From NCBI GenBank assembly GCA_910586945.1, contig CAJULO010000004.1, positions 1 to 64,000 on the forward strand: 64,000 bases of DNA, given 5' to 3'. The stretch's first letter is position 1. Every line of letters starts with the position of its first letter. The stretch comes from an uncultured Christensenellaceae bacterium. GTDB taxonomy: Bacteria; Bacillota; Clostridia; Christensenellales; Borkfalkiaceae. The position numbers and the translations under genes were made by a program. Below the pieces are notes generated by a model. That model was not told where the DNA came from. It did no database searches and worked only from the letters and a program-made list of their open reading frames with translations. Positions 15,958 through 26,320 of the stretch are shown here, piece after piece.

Positions 15958-17094
15958 TTACTTTCCTCCAAAATTAGATAAAAATTTACTAAAGATATTC
16001 ATTTTTGGCATATTTTCAAGTCCCATATGCAACAGACTAACAAGTGAACTTTGCGACGCTTTACCATGGTGTAATTGTGTTGGAGTCAAAATGGCAATAT
16101 TTTTATTTAATCGCATAGATAGATATTCTTTAACCCCTTGAATATCTGTAATACCACAACCTGTAAGCAAGATTGGATAGTTCACAGACTGTGTATTTCG
16201 ACTAACCTCAAAACATTTAATAATCACTTCACACAAAATATCAAGACCATGCATTACTACATCTCTCAATTGTTTTACTGGCATATAATATACTTTATTT
16301 TTGTCTATGTACTCAATGCAAGCTCCTTCTTGTTCCGGTTGAATTAAATTGAGTTTGGACAACATTGCCTCAGCTACTTTGAAAGGTACTGCACAAGGTG
16401 TTCTACCAGTGTATAAATCTAATAGCAAATGTCCTCCGCCTATAGAACAAGCTGTTTGATAACGAATCCCGCCACCCTCAACAACGCTATAAGTCATAGA
16501 TAAATAATCAACATCCAACAAAATTGCACCGCTATTGCGAAGATATTCTGGTACAATATAGTTTAAAATAGCTAGTGAAGTTGGTAAAAAGGTTAAATTT
16601 TTAATTTTAAAATCAGCAAGTACAGTCGCTACTAAATTTATAAATTTATTTTTTGCATAGTACATTGTTACATCTTGACGGATTGGACTAGTAACTTGTC
16701 CTATTTTTGAATTTGTATCTTCTAAATGAATAGGGGCATGGTAGATATATGTATACCCTGTAACATTGTCAAATGTATCTACTATATCTTTTGGTAGTCT
16801 CCTTTTATGTAAAGGCACTTCTTCTGTTAAAGATTTGACATTAACCTTTAAAAATTCACCTGTTACACCAACAATAAATGACTGTATTTTGTACTGAGAT
16901 ACAATTTTATTTACAACGGTTGTAATAGCATGCTTTGTATCTTGTTCATCAATAAAAACTCCCTCTTCAAATCCTTCGTGTTCTGCAGTTGCAACAGCTT
17001 TAAAAATAAGTTTACCTTGCCCATCTTTTTCACCAAGAAAGGCCGTCACAGTAGAAGATTCAATATTTAAAATTGCCGCTCTCATTTGTGCCAT
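15958..17094 (-). CDS. ftsA: Cell division protein FtsA
   Basis: An actin-like protein that tethers FtsZ to the membrane. At 378 aa it is short and divergent, but the actin-fold phosphate loops are visible (ILNIESSTVTAF at the N-terminus, ILLDVDYLSMTYSVV near residue 190 and a GGGHLL segment near 218). The C-terminus (NIFSKFLSNFGGK) looks like the amphipathic membrane-targeting helix. An AGAGGA lies close to ATG 17094, with ATG 17085 as the alternative. The position directly before ftsZ supports the call. Confidence 0.88.
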   Translation of the reverse strand: MAQMRAAILNIESSTVTAFLGEKDGQGKLIFKAVATAEHEGFEEGVFIDEQDTKHAITTVVNKIVSQYKIQSFIVGVTGEFLKVNVKSLTEEVPLHKRRLPKDIVDTFDNVTGYTYIYHAPIHLEDTNSKIGQVTSPIRQDVTMYYAKNKFINLVATVLADFKIKNLTFLPTSLAILNYIVPEYLRNSGAILLDVDYLSMTYSVVEGGGIRYQTACSIGGGHLLLDLYTGRTPCAVPFKVAEAMLSKLNLIQPEQEGACIEYIDKNKVYYMPVKQLRDVVMHGLDILCEVIIKCFEVSRNTQSVNYPILLTGCGITDIQGVKEYLSMRLNKNIAILTPTQLHHGKASQSSLVSLLHMGLENMPKMNIFSKFLSNFGGK

Positions 17095-17275
17095 ACATCC
17101 TCTCCGTTTTTCGATATTTTTGTTGTTTAAGGTAAATTCTATTATATAAAATTTAATTTAAAATGTCAATCAAAATGGTATAAATTTTACAACTTTTTCT
17201 TCTGTTTATTCTGGTAATTTTTGCATAATTTTAGCAAAATTTATCTATCTATGTTTTGCATATTTTATCTGTATT

Positions 17276-18166
17276 TTACTTGTTTGTCCAATCTGCATTT
17301 GCTACATTTGTTGTTCCATTAAAAGTGATAAATAATCTATTATGCTTTGCTTCTTTCTCTCTTAAATTTAACTTATTTGCCATAGCCTCTACTTTTTCCA
17401 CTGTATGCTCTGTGACTTTTGTAAAGTAAATTTCATAACTATTTTCCCCTACAACATAATGAAAATCATTTTCTATATTGAAATTAAAACTGATTACATT
17501 TGAAGTATAAATATCAGGGACTGATTCATCCTTAACAACTTTTTTTATATACTGACAAGTGCGATATTGCTTTTTTTGTGCAAAATACGCATCTAAACTT
17601 TGCAAAATCATTTTTAAACTATTCAAATTGTTCTTTTCTGCAGTATTCATACCCACAATAGCTTGTCCCACTTTTAGATTTTTCGTCATAAGTTTTACTG
17701 CATCATTTACCAATAAATTTGGTATGGACAACAATTGATTTTCTTGTGTATTGCTTATTTGTAACACTTCGCCATGCGTATTAAAATGATAATATGTATT
17801 ATTTTCTTGGTAACAATAGTTGTCTATTTGTCGTTGCCCTATTGTAATACGCACTTCCTTTGGCGATAGCTTTTCCACCTTTTCTACAATCAAATAATTT
17901 TTGTTGTTACTACTTAATTCCTTTACAACTTGTTCAATTTCTTTTACTCCAAAAAAGACGGAACTATGCCCTTTAAACTTTTTTTCTACTCTCTCTTTTA
18001 ACTCTTCTACTATTCCACTTTCCATCAATTTATCTTCATATACTAAATTAGAAAATTCAAATTTTTGTATCCTAAATATAGAAAATATTGTTATTATAAA
18101 AGTTAGTAAAAATAAAACTCCGGCAAGAATAACAACAAAAATAATTTGATTTTTTTTCATATACAT
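17276..18166 (-). CDS. ftsQ: FtsQ/DivIB-like division protein
   Basis: A 296-aa bitopic membrane protein with one membrane segment at about residues 8-28 and an extracellular part that begins like a POTRA domain (FRIQKFEFSNLVY). FtsQ/DivIB is a divisome scaffold that binds FtsB/FtsL. The sequence is poorly conserved, so the call leans on topology, size and location between murA and ftsA. The ATG at 18166 has AAAGGA 5 nt upstream. A 180-nt gap without a clear terminator separates it from ftsA. Confidence 0.72.
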   Translation of the reverse strand: MYMKKNQIIFVVILAGVLFLLTFIITIFSIFRIQKFEFSNLVYEDKLMESGIVEELKERVEKKFKGHSSVFFGVKEIEQVVKELSSNNKNYLIVEKVEKLSPKEVRITIGQRQIDNYCYQENNTYYHFNTHGEVLQISNTQENQLLSIPNLLVNDAVKLMTKNLKVGQAIVGMNTAEKNNLNSLKMILQSLDAYFAQKKQYRTCQYIKKVVKDESVPDIYTSNVISFNFNIENDFHYVVGENSYEIYFTKVTEHTVEKVEAMANKLNLREKEAKHNRLFITFNGTTNVANADWTNK

Positions 18167-18180
18167 TATATTCCTTTGCT

Positions 18181-19443
18181 TTAGAATGAAACAGGAACCC
18201 TTTCTATTTTAGCTCCTAATTTTTTAAGTTTTGCATCAAAGGCAATATATCCTCTGTCAATATGACTTAAATCAGTGACAGTGGTTATACCATTTGCTGC
18301 AAGACCCGCAAGTGTAAGTGCTGCACCTCCACGCAAGTCGCTAGCTACAACTTCCGCTCCATGCAATTGTTTTACCCCACGTATAAAAGCTGTCTTCCCA
18401 CGCACTGTAATATCTGCTCCCATGCGTTGTAACTGTGGCATATGTTTAAAGCGTGTTTCAAATAGATTTTCTACGATAACTGTTGAACCATTACATACAC
18501 ACGCAAGAGCAGAAATCTGTGCCTGTAAATCTGTTGGATATCCCGGATAGGGTGATGTCTCAATCAATTTAGGAGATTGCCTTATACTATTCGATATGAT
18601 ATGTATTCTATCATATTTTGTATGTATTTTACAACCAATTTGTCGCAATTTATGTAAAAGTGAGGAAATATCTTCTGCTCTAACATTTGTTAGCCCCACC
18701 TCCCCACCACAAATCGCTGCTGCAATTAAAAATGTGCCAGCTTCTATTCTATCTGGTATCGGTGTATATGCTATTCCTTTGAGACTTTCTACACCTTCAA
18801 TGCTAATGATTGCACTGCCAGCTCCCTGTACTTTTGCTCCCATCAAGTTTAAAAAGTTTTGCAAGTCTACAATTTCTGGTTCTTTCGCTGCATTGTAAAT
18901 GACTGTTTTTCCTTTTGCAAGTACAGCAGCTAAAACAATATTTTCAGTCGCTCCAACACTTGGACAGTCTAAATAGATTTCAGCACCTATCAATCTATCA
19001 CATTGGCAGTCAATATATCCACCCTCCTCGGTAATTTTCACGCCCAGTTGTTTTAGGCTACTGAGATGCAAGTCAATTGGTCTAAGACCTATATCACATC
19101 CTCCAGGATAGGCAATTCTAGCACGACCAAAGCGTGCAATGACTGACCCTAACATAAAAATAGAGGAACGAATTTCCTTTGTCAATCTTGCTGGAATCTC
19201 GTGATGTCTTGCTCCAGCAGATTCTATATGTAAAGTTGTCTCTACAAGACTTGTTTGACAACCTAGTTCAGATAAAATTTCAATCATATGTCGTACATCT
19301 GTAATATCTGGACATTTATAGAGTACGACTTTTTCTTCCGTCAAAATTGACGCTGCTAAAAGGGGTAGTACAGCATTTTTAGCAGATTGAATTTCAATCT
19401 CGCCATAGAGTGCTGTGCCACCTTCAATCATAAATTTATCCAT
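18181..19443 (-). CDS. murA: UDP-N-acetylglucosamine 1-carboxyvinyltransferase
   Basis: MurA catalyses the first committed step of peptidoglycan synthesis, adding enolpyruvate from PEP to UDP-GlcNAc. The fosfomycin-target Cys is in the PGGCDIG motif (near residue 115). The N-terminal SAKNAVLPL substrate-binding segment and the C-terminal DLRGGAAL motif are intact. I chose the ATG at 19443 because AAGGAG lies 4-5 nt upstream; the longer frame starts at 19464. It is separated from ftsW by a terminator-like hairpin, so murA-ftsQ-ftsA-ftsZ may be a separate transcript. Confidence 0.96.
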   Translation of the reverse strand: MDKFMIEGGTALYGEIEIQSAKNAVLPLLAASILTEEKVVLYKCPDITDVRHMIEILSELGCQTSLVETTLHIESAGARHHEIPARLTKEIRSSIFMLGSVIARFGRARIAYPGGCDIGLRPIDLHLSSLKQLGVKITEEGGYIDCQCDRLIGAEIYLDCPSVGATENIVLAAVLAKGKTVIYNAAKEPEIVDLQNFLNLMGAKVQGAGSAIISIEGVESLKGIAYTPIPDRIEAGTFLIAAAICGGEVGLTNVRAEDISSLLHKLRQIGCKIHTKYDRIHIISNSIRQSPKLIETSPYPGYPTDLQAQISALACVCNGSTVIVENLFETRFKHMPQLQRMGADITVRGKTAFIRGVKQLHGAEVVASDLRGGAALTLAGLAANGITTVTDLSHIDRGYIAFDAKLKKLGAKIERVPVSF

Positions 19444-19551
19444 ATTTCTCCTTATGTATTTCAAAAAATGTACAATTTAAAATTATACTTATTGTTATTT
19501 TATTCTTTTTCCGAAAAAATCGTGCTAGATAGGCATATAACAAGTACATAA

Positions 19552-19585
19552 AAAGAAGCTGCTGTTATACAGCAACCTCTTTCTT
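19552..19585 (-). terminator. Terminator overlapping the ftsW stop
   Basis: On the minus strand, TTGCTGT pairs with ACAGCAG around a 3-nt loop and is followed by TTCTTTTTATG. The ftsW stop codon TAA falls inside the hairpin. It would separate the upstream dcw genes from murA onward. Confidence 0.6.
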
Positions 19586-20725
19586 TTTTTCTCCACGAGA
19601 TATATTATATAAAACCCCCATAGATGCCATAGTGATTATCAGTGAAGTATTGCCACTACTGATGAGTGGCAGTGGCAACCCAGTTGGCGGAATTGCTCCA
19701 CTCACCACAAGGGCGTTGATAACAACTTGTATAGCATATACAGCAGTAATGCCTGAGGCAAGTAAAAAACCAAAAAAATCTTTACATTTTGCTGCAGTAT
19801 GTATACCAGCATAAATCAAACCGCCAAAAACCAAAAATAGACAGACAATGCCAATAAAACCAAACTCTTCTGCAATGACAGATAGAATAAAATCAGATTC
19901 AGCAAAAGGTAAATATTTAAACTTTTGCATGGAATGAAATAGCCCTTTACCGAACCAACCGCCATTACCAAGTGCATATAGCGACTGTATCAACTGATAT
20001 CCTTCCCCTTGTGGAGATTGCCATGGGTCTAAAAATGCATATAACCGTTGCAAACGATATGGCTCCAAAATGATAAGAATAGGCACTGCGACAATGACAG
20101 GAATCATCAAAAATATAAAGTGTTTGAAGCGAACTCCACTTAAAAAGAGCATACTGAGCATGAGCATTCCCATACACATGGTTATGGACATATTCGGTTC
20201 TAAAATGATTAGGACACAAAGCAGTATACCAACGCCTAATATTGGCAAGATACCTACAAAGTTTTTAATTTTTTCAGGATTTTTACAGACATAAGCGGCA
20301 GTGAAAATGACAAATCCATATTTAGCAACTTCACTTGGTTGAATAGTCATTCCAGCAAAACCAATCCAACGCGTTGCTCCATAATTTGTTACCCCTAAAC
20401 CCGGTACAAATACAAGTGCTAGTAAAATTACAGATACCGCCAAAGCAACCCATTTGAGTTTTTGTAATTTTTTATATGGGATAAATGCCACACCAACCAT
20501 AACAGGTATACCAATACAAAATCCTATCAGTTGTTTTCGCATGAAAAAGAAGGCATCTCCATATTCTGCCTGTGCAGTATAAAAGCTTGCTGAATAGACC
20601 ATAAGCACACCAAATGCAGCAATACATACTGTTAGGATAGGTATTGCTAAATTGCCTATGCGTTTCTTTTTTATAGAAACTGTTGCTAAACTTGCTACTT
20701 TATTCTTCGATTGCAGCACAAGCAA
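19565..20725 (-). CDS. ftsW: SEDS peptidoglycan glycosyltransferase FtsW
   Basis: A 386-aa polytopic (about 10 segments) SEDS glycosyltransferase that polymerises lipid II at the septum with a class B PBP. It shows GVLMVYSAS in the first segment, the WQSPQGEGYQ loop, an AESDFI(L) segment with the catalytic-loop Asp and the C-terminal GLPLPLISSGNTS motif. Translation probably begins at a TTG (20725) inside the end of murD, with GAGGAG 8 nt upstream; the two genes overlap by 26 nt. SpoVE and FtsW cannot be told apart by sequence alone. Confidence 0.93.
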   Translation of the reverse strand: MLVLQSKNKVASLATVSIKKKRIGNLAIPILTVCIAAFGVLMVYSASFYTAQAEYGDAFFFMRKQLIGFCIGIPVMVGVAFIPYKKLQKLKWVALAVSVILLALVFVPGLGVTNYGATRWIGFAGMTIQPSEVAKYGFVIFTAAYVCKNPEKIKNFVGILPILGVGILLCVLIILEPNMSITMCMGMLMLSMLFLSGVRFKHFIFLMIPVIVAVPILIILEPYRLQRLYAFLDPWQSPQGEGYQLIQSLYALGNGGWFGKGLFHSMQKFKYLPFAESDFILSVIAEEFGFIGIVCLFLVFGGLIYAGIHTAAKCKDFFGFLLASGITAVYAIQVVINALVVSGAIPPTGLPLPLISSGNTSLIITMASMGVLYNISRGEKKKEVAV

Positions 20726-22085
20726 CTTTCTCCTCTACTTTTGGCATACTCTCTAAAACCAATCTTTCAAAAAGTTCTCCGCGTTCTGCATAATTTTTAA
20801 AGGCATCTAAACTACTACTTGCTGGACTTAGTAGTATTATCTGTCCACTTTTTGCTGTCATCTGTGCTATTTTAACCGCAAGTGTAAAATCAGCACAAAG
20901 TGTTATTCTGCTCTCATTGCACTGTATTGCAGACTGCAAAAGTTTATATCTATTTTCTCCATATATTATAGTATGTACAATATTGCTCTCTTTAATTTTT
21001 TCAAAAAGTATATTATAATTATATCCTTTATCTTGTCCACCCAGCAATAAAACACTCTCTCTATCTAGTTGCTCAATCGCTGTGATAGTTGCATCTACAT
21101 TTGTTCCTTTAGAATCATTGATATATGTAATACCATTAAACTCAGCAACCTTTTCAAAACGATGACGAACGCCTTTTAAACTCTTTAAGCTGGATACAAT
21201 ACTCTCATTGGATACCCCCATAATTTTCGCCGCACAAATTGCTGCTAAGGCATTTTGAATATTATGTTTTCCCTTTAATGATAGGTCATTTATCTGCATA
21301 ATTTTTTCATCAAAATAATAGATACAGTTATCTCGAATATACCCACCATCAACAACAGTACGCATAGAAAAATAGACGATATTACATTTTGCCTGTTCAG
21401 CAAATATTCTAACATTATTATCATCATAATTTAAAACGGCAAACTCACTTTCACGCATCAAACGCATAGGTTTATTCTTTAAAAAGATATAGTTTTCCAT
21501 TGTATAATGCCTATTTAAGTGGTCCTCTGTAATATTACTTACAATATAGATATGTGGTATCAAACTATAGAGTGTTTCTAGTTGAAAACTGGATACTTCT
21601 AATACAACTATGGCATCTTTCTCTAGTTCTTCCACCACACTGCACAGTGGTAAACCAATATTGCCACATGCTACACTTGTCATAGAATCTGCCTTTAAAA
21701 TGCTATCAAGCATTGTGACTATAGTAGTTTTTCCATTCGTGCCAGTTACTGCTATGTTTGTATTATGTAAAAATTGCATACCAAGTTCCATTTCGCCTAT
21801 GATACGCTTTTTGCGTCTCTTAAACAGAATAGGTAAACTATGGTCAATGGGAATCCCCGGACTTAAAACTAAAACATCACAAATTTCCGCCATTTTTTCA
21901 AGTTGTGGCGTATCTACCCGAATTGCCCCTTGATTGACTAAATTTTGTATACTTTGTTCAACAAGTTCATTCTCAACATCATCATAAATATAGACGGTAG
22001 CACCATGTTTTAAAAGTAGATTGGCACTTGCTACACCACTTTTTGAAATACCTGCCACTAAAAATTTTTGTTTTAATAAATACAT
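20700..22085 (-). CDS. murD: UDP-MurNAc-L-alanine:D-glutamate ligase
   Basis: A cytoplasmic ATP-dependent ligase that adds D-Glu to UDP-MurNAc-L-Ala. The Mur ligase P-loop VTGTNGKTT lies near residues 112-120, an ENxT-NxxxDHL-type segment near 185 (ITEDHLNRH) and the C-terminal LLGGQDKGYNY near 345. The length of 461 is typical. The start has AAGGAGG upstream. It lies between mraY (21-nt gap) and ftsW (overlap) in the dcw order. Confidence 0.95.
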   Translation of the reverse strand: MYLLKQKFLVAGISKSGVASANLLLKHGATVYIYDDVENELVEQSIQNLVNQGAIRVDTPQLEKMAEICDVLVLSPGIPIDHSLPILFKRRKKRIIGEMELGMQFLHNTNIAVTGTNGKTTIVTMLDSILKADSMTSVACGNIGLPLCSVVEELEKDAIVVLEVSSFQLETLYSLIPHIYIVSNITEDHLNRHYTMENYIFLKNKPMRLMRESEFAVLNYDDNNVRIFAEQAKCNIVYFSMRTVVDGGYIRDNCIYYFDEKIMQINDLSLKGKHNIQNALAAICAAKIMGVSNESIVSSLKSLKGVRHRFEKVAEFNGITYINDSKGTNVDATITAIEQLDRESVLLLGGQDKGYNYNILFEKIKESNIVHTIIYGENRYKLLQSAIQCNESRITLCADFTLAVKIAQMTAKSGQIILLSPASSSLDAFKNYAERGELFERLVLESMPKVEEKVACAAIEE

Positions 22086-22106
22086 ATTTCCCTCCTTACC
22101 TTTATG

Positions 22107-23054
22107 TTAAATAAATATCAATGCACACAACACCACAATAATTGTACTTAAAGAATAAGCATATACAATTTTTGCTTCAGAATATCCTTTTTGTTGAAAA
22201 TGATGATGTAACGGCGCCATTAAAAAAATGCGTTTTTTTGTTCTCTTATAGTGTATGACTTGTAATATAACAGATATGCCTGAAAGAACAAACATAATAC
22301 CAAAAATGGGAATAAATAACATATTGCCACTAAAAATAGATACCGAAGCTATAATTGCTCCAAGGCCTAATGACCCTGTATCCCCCATAAATACCGATGC
22401 CTTATTTGTGTTAAAAAGTAGATATCCAGAGAGTACCCCACACATGATAATACATAGCGTTGCTAAAGAACTATCACCATGTGTCATTAAAATCAAGCTG
22501 GCCATTGCTGCAAAATACCAGAAAGAAACAGAAGCTGCAAGTCCATCAAGACCATCTGTCAAATTGACACAGTTTGTTGTTGCTAAAAATACAAAAACAA
22601 TAATAGGTATTATCCAAAAAGATAGATTTAGACTGATGCTTGTCCACGGTATGCGGATAAAAGTTAGGCCATTTAAATAACAATACACTGCAATAATTGT
22701 CGCCAAGATAACTTGAAATATAATTTTTTGATATGCTTTTAAACCTAAATTTTGTTTGTACTTTATCTTCAAAAAATCATCTAAAAAACCGACTACCATA
22801 TATGCCAACATAATACTGATTGCCACCCATACATGTCTATTCATAAATGGAAAAAAGATAAAAGTTATGATTGTTGCAACCAATATAAAGGCAAGCCCGC
22901 CCATAGTGGGCGTGCCTCCCTTAGTGCTATGTTCTTTTACATATCCCAATATAAATTGCCCAGCCTTTATCCGTCTAAGCAACGGAATTAAAATAAAACA
23001 GACTATTACAGATAAAAGTATGGCAATTAAAAATATTAAAACTTGAATTCTCAT
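22107..23054 (-). CDS. mraY: Phospho-MurNAc-pentapeptide transferase
   Basis: An integral membrane enzyme that makes lipid I from UDP-MurNAc-pentapeptide and undecaprenyl phosphate. The 315-aa sequence has about 10 membrane segments and the catalytic motifs: GTPTMGG near residue 48, DDFLK near 92, NLTDGLDGLA near 165, and GDTGSL near 222, plus HHH near 287. It follows murE by 1 nt. Active-site aspartates are all present. Confidence 0.96.
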   Translation of the reverse strand: MRIQVLIFLIAILLSVIVCFILIPLLRRIKAGQFILGYVKEHSTKGGTPTMGGLAFILVATIITFIFFPFMNRHVWVAISIMLAYMVVGFLDDFLKIKYKQNLGLKAYQKIIFQVILATIIAVYCYLNGLTFIRIPWTSISLNLSFWIIPIIVFVFLATTNCVNLTDGLDGLAASVSFWYFAAMASLILMTHGDSSLATLCIIMCGVLSGYLLFNTNKASVFMGDTGSLGLGAIIASVSIFSGNMLFIPIFGIMFVLSGISVILQVIHYKRTKKRIFLMAPLHHHFQQKGYSEAKIVYAYSLSTIIVVLCALIFI

Positions 23055-23055
23055 T

Positions 23056-24504
23056 TTATTCCCTTATAGCATCAATCAAAGTTAACACTGTAGTTTGGTC
23101 ACTAAAATAATGTTTTATACCCATTTTTTCTTGATAACATTCTGCCCCTTTCCCTGCAACAATTAAGATATCTCCCTCTTGTAGCATATCAAGTCCATAG
23201 GCAATAGCTCGTTTTCTATCTTCTATAGCAACATAGTTGTCACTTATTGTTTGAAAACCTTTTTCAATTTCCTCAATAATATCCATAGGTTCTTCGTATC
23301 TAGGATTATCTGATGTAATTATAGTAAAGTCTGCAATTTTTGCTGCAATTTCCCCCATAATTGGACGCTTTTGTCTATCTCGATTGCCTCCACAGCCAAA
23401 TAAAACAATCAATCTCCCTGTACAATATCTCCTAAGAGTCGCCAATGATTTTTCCAATCCATCTGGAGTATGTGCAAAGTCTATAAAAATATCAGCATTT
23501 TTATATCTGGCAATATGTTGCAATCTGCCCTCTACATGTTGTAAACTTTCAAGTCCTTGTATAATGTGTTTGTCCTCAATCTGCAATAATTTTGCACAAC
23601 AAATTGCAGATAATGCATTATAAACATTATGTCTACCAATCAGTTGTAATTTTACATCTAAAAATGCACCCGCATAACTTGCTAAAAAACTACTGCCATC
23701 CAATCCTTCATCTATATGTATTGCAAATGCATCGGTATCTGTATCTAAGGCATAACGCGTAACATTTTCATATTTTTTTGACATCTCTAACCCTAAACTA
23801 TCATCCACATTCAAGACGCGATATTTACAGATGTGGTTAGAAAAAAATCTTTCTTTTGCTCTTTTATATACTTCCATATTTTCAAAAAAATCTAAATGGT
23901 CTGGTGTACAGTTTGTAAAGATAGCAACTTCAAAAGGAATATGTATTACTTTTTGATAATGTATCGCATGTGCTGAAACTTCCATAACGACATATTCCAC
24001 GCCTGCTGCAACAAAATCCTTTAAATTTTTAAAGAGAAAAATTGGATCAGGCGTTGTTAAATCTGGAGCAATTTCAACATGATTGTATTTGATGCCTAAA
24101 GTACCAACAGTTGCAACATTTTTACCTGCTGCCTGTAAAATAGAAGCAAGCATATGTATTGTTGTCGTCTTGCCATTTGTACCTGTAACACCAATTATTT
24201 TTAGCTTTTCTTCCGGATGTCCATAAAATATAGCAGGCAAAAAATTCGCTATCGCTCTTGCATCTTTTACAATAATTTGTGGCACTTCAAGCGGTAATAT
24301 TCTTTCACATACAATGGCTACAGCACCATTTGTCACCGCCTCTTCTGCATATAGATGTCCATCATGTTTATTCCCTTGAAAGGCAATATATAAATCACCT
24401 TTCAAAATATGTTTACTATCTATAGATAGTCCTGTTATTTGCAGTTCTCTATACAAAATTGATTTTTCATAGGTAATTGCCTTTAAAATTTCTGATAGGT
24501 ACAT
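23056..24504 (-). CDS. murE: UDP-MurNAc-tripeptide synthetase (meso-DAP type)
   Basis: The Mur ligase that adds the third amino acid to UDP-MurNAc-L-Ala-D-Glu. It carries the P-loop GVTGTNGKTT near residue 105 and the substrate motif DNPR (SDNPRYEEP near 400), which predicts meso-diaminopimelate rather than lysine. The ATG at 24504 was chosen (GGAG 6 nt upstream); the longer frame begins at a TTG overlapping that Shine-Dalgarno sequence. It is followed by mraY; murF, which normally follows murE, is missing here. Confidence 0.94.
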   Translation of the reverse strand: MYLSEILKAITYEKSILYRELQITGLSIDSKHILKGDLYIAFQGNKHDGHLYAEEAVTNGAVAIVCERILPLEVPQIIVKDARAIANFLPAIFYGHPEEKLKIIGVTGTNGKTTTIHMLASILQAAGKNVATVGTLGIKYNHVEIAPDLTTPDPIFLFKNLKDFVAAGVEYVVMEVSAHAIHYQKVIHIPFEVAIFTNCTPDHLDFFENMEVYKRAKERFFSNHICKYRVLNVDDSLGLEMSKKYENVTRYALDTDTDAFAIHIDEGLDGSSFLASYAGAFLDVKLQLIGRHNVYNALSAICCAKLLQIEDKHIIQGLESLQHVEGRLQHIARYKNADIFIDFAHTPDGLEKSLATLRRYCTGRLIVLFGCGGNRDRQKRPIMGEIAAKIADFTIITSDNPRYEEPMDIIEEIEKGFQTISDNYVAIEDRKRAIAYGLDMLQEGDILIVAGKGAECYQEKMGIKHYFSDQTTVLTLIDAIRE

Positions 24505-24518
24505 AATACTCTCCAAAA

Positions 24519-26258
24519 TTATTTTAGTGGTTTTATATTTTTTAAGTCGATAATACCTTTAAAAATTTCGCCAACAACTGGAGTGGCTACCACACTACCA
24601 TAATATGCACCTTGTGGCTCATCTACTATCACAAGTGCCAAATATTTTGGTTGTCTTGCTGGAAAGAATCCTACAAATGATGAGACATATTTTCCTTGAG
24701 CAAGTGCTCCATTTTCAAATTTTTGTGCAGTACCTGTCTTGCCTGCAACTTCATATCCTTCTATAAATGCTTTATTTCCACTACCACTTTCAACAACTGC
24801 CTCTAAATATCCTCTTAACATTTTTGATGCTTCTTCACTAATTGTTCTATTTTTCAATATTGGCGTGAATTTTTGATGTATGTTCCCAGTATTATCTATT
24901 ATATTTTGTACCAGTCTTGGTTGATAGTAGTACCCACCATTGATTGCTGCCGCTGTAGCACATGCAAGTTGCAACGCTGTTACCGCCACAGTCTGTCCAA
25001 AAGCAATGCGTGCAAGGTCGGCAAGTGTCGCCATATTTTTTTGTAAAATCATTCCTTGTGCTTCACCAGCAAAATCTATATTTGTAACTGCACCATAGTT
25101 AAATAATTGTAAATATTCATAAAATTTATCTTTGCCTAGAGCAAGTGCAATATCTGTAAAAATAGGGTTACAACTGTTTTCAATGGCATCTGCTAAAGTT
25201 TGATGCGAGTGTTTACCATCTTTATGTTCATTCCAACATTTAATGGTACTGCCTAAAACTGTCCTTGTTCTAGCATCACTAAAGATATGCTCCGGTGCAA
25301 ATGCATTTGGATTCCCTCTGATATATTCTTCAATATTTGCAGCACTTGTCAAAACTTTAAATGTTGACCCTGGTTCATAAATGTCACTTACAAGTTTATT
25401 TCGTGCTAATTGATTTAGTAATTCTGCATCGTCGCGTGGAATATCATTTAAGTTATATGTTGGATAATTTGCCATTGCCAACACATCAAATGTATTTGGA
25501 TCCAATATAATTGCTTGTGCCGATTTTGGATGATATTCTTGATAGACTTTTTGCAAGGCACTTTCTGCTAATACTTGTATATCATAGTCTATTGTCAACT
25601 GTAAATTTAATCCATTGACTGCCGGTTTATAGTAAAAATCACCATCAATTTCAACTCCAATCAAATCTGTTTCATATCCAATTTCACCATTGATTCCTCT
25701 TAAAAATTTATCATAATATTTTTCAAGTCCGGTAAGACCAACATTGTCAACAGATGTAAAACCAAGCACTTGACTCAGTGTGTTATTAAATGGATACACA
25801 CGAATATTATCTTTTGCATAGTACACACCAGAAAGTTTTTGTCCTTCTAATTTTACAACTTGTGCTTTGCTGATATGACGGACAGCGGTAATTTCACTTA
25901 CTTTTTTGCCAGTCATTTTTTCCAATAACTTTGCAGCGTCCAATCCAAATAGCGTTGCTAAACTTTCTGCAGTTTTCTCTTTATCTTCCACAGCATTTGG
26001 ACGCACAAATACTGAATATGCCGTTTGATTATTGGCAAATATTTTCCCATTTCTATCTACAATATTTCCTCTTGAAGCAACTACAGGTACCTCTCTCGTC
26101 CATTGCTCTGTTGCAAGTTGTAAAAGTTTTTTTCTATCTATAATTTGTAAATAAAAAAAACGCACAAAAATTAAAATAAATAAAAAAGCAAATAGAATTA
26201 AAAAGGCAAATAATCGTTTACGAATAACCGAACTAGAATATATTTGCATTTTCTTCAT
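24519..26258 (-). CDS. Class B penicillin-binding protein (FtsI/SpoVD-like transpeptidase)
   Basis: A 579-aa bitopic D,D-transpeptidase that crosslinks septal or spore peptidoglycan, working with FtsW/SpoVE. One membrane segment lies at about residues 14-36; the dimerisation domain begins at RGNIVDRNG. Catalytic motifs are STFK (PGSTFKVL, near 300), SCN (ENSCNP, near 360) and KTG (AGKTGTAQ, near 510). It lacks C-terminal PASTA domains, unlike most SpoVD proteins. The ATG at 26258 has AAGGAG 7 nt upstream. It is the only class B PBP in this cluster, so it may serve vegetative division. Confidence 0.92.
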   Translation of the reverse strand: MKKMQIYSSSVIRKRLFAFLILFAFLFILIFVRFFYLQIIDRKKLLQLATEQWTREVPVVASRGNIVDRNGKIFANNQTAYSVFVRPNAVEDKEKTAESLATLFGLDAAKLLEKMTGKKVSEITAVRHISKAQVVKLEGQKLSGVYYAKDNIRVYPFNNTLSQVLGFTSVDNVGLTGLEKYYDKFLRGINGEIGYETDLIGVEIDGDFYYKPAVNGLNLQLTIDYDIQVLAESALQKVYQEYHPKSAQAIILDPNTFDVLAMANYPTYNLNDIPRDDAELLNQLARNKLVSDIYEPGSTFKVLTSAANIEEYIRGNPNAFAPEHIFSDARTRTVLGSTIKCWNEHKDGKHSHQTLADAIENSCNPIFTDIALALGKDKFYEYLQLFNYGAVTNIDFAGEAQGMILQKNMATLADLARIAFGQTVAVTALQLACATAAAINGGYYYQPRLVQNIIDNTGNIHQKFTPILKNRTISEEASKMLRGYLEAVVESGSGNKAFIEGYEVAGKTGTAQKFENGALAQGKYVSSFVGFFPARQPKYLALVIVDEPQGAYYGSVVATPVVGEIFKGIIDLKNIKPLK

Positions 26259-26290
26259 AAACAAACTCCTTATTGCACCAAAATATAAAA

Positions 26291-26320
26291 TAAAGAACCA
26301 GTTAAATCTCTCTGGTTCTT
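26291..26320 (-). terminator. Hairpin between ftsL-like gene and PBP gene
   Basis: A 10-bp stem AAAGAACCAG/CTGGTTCTTT closes a 10-nt loop; on the minus strand it is followed by ATTTTATATTTT. It may be a terminator or attenuator that lowers read-through from mraZ-rsmH-ftsL into the PBP and mur genes. Confidence 0.6.
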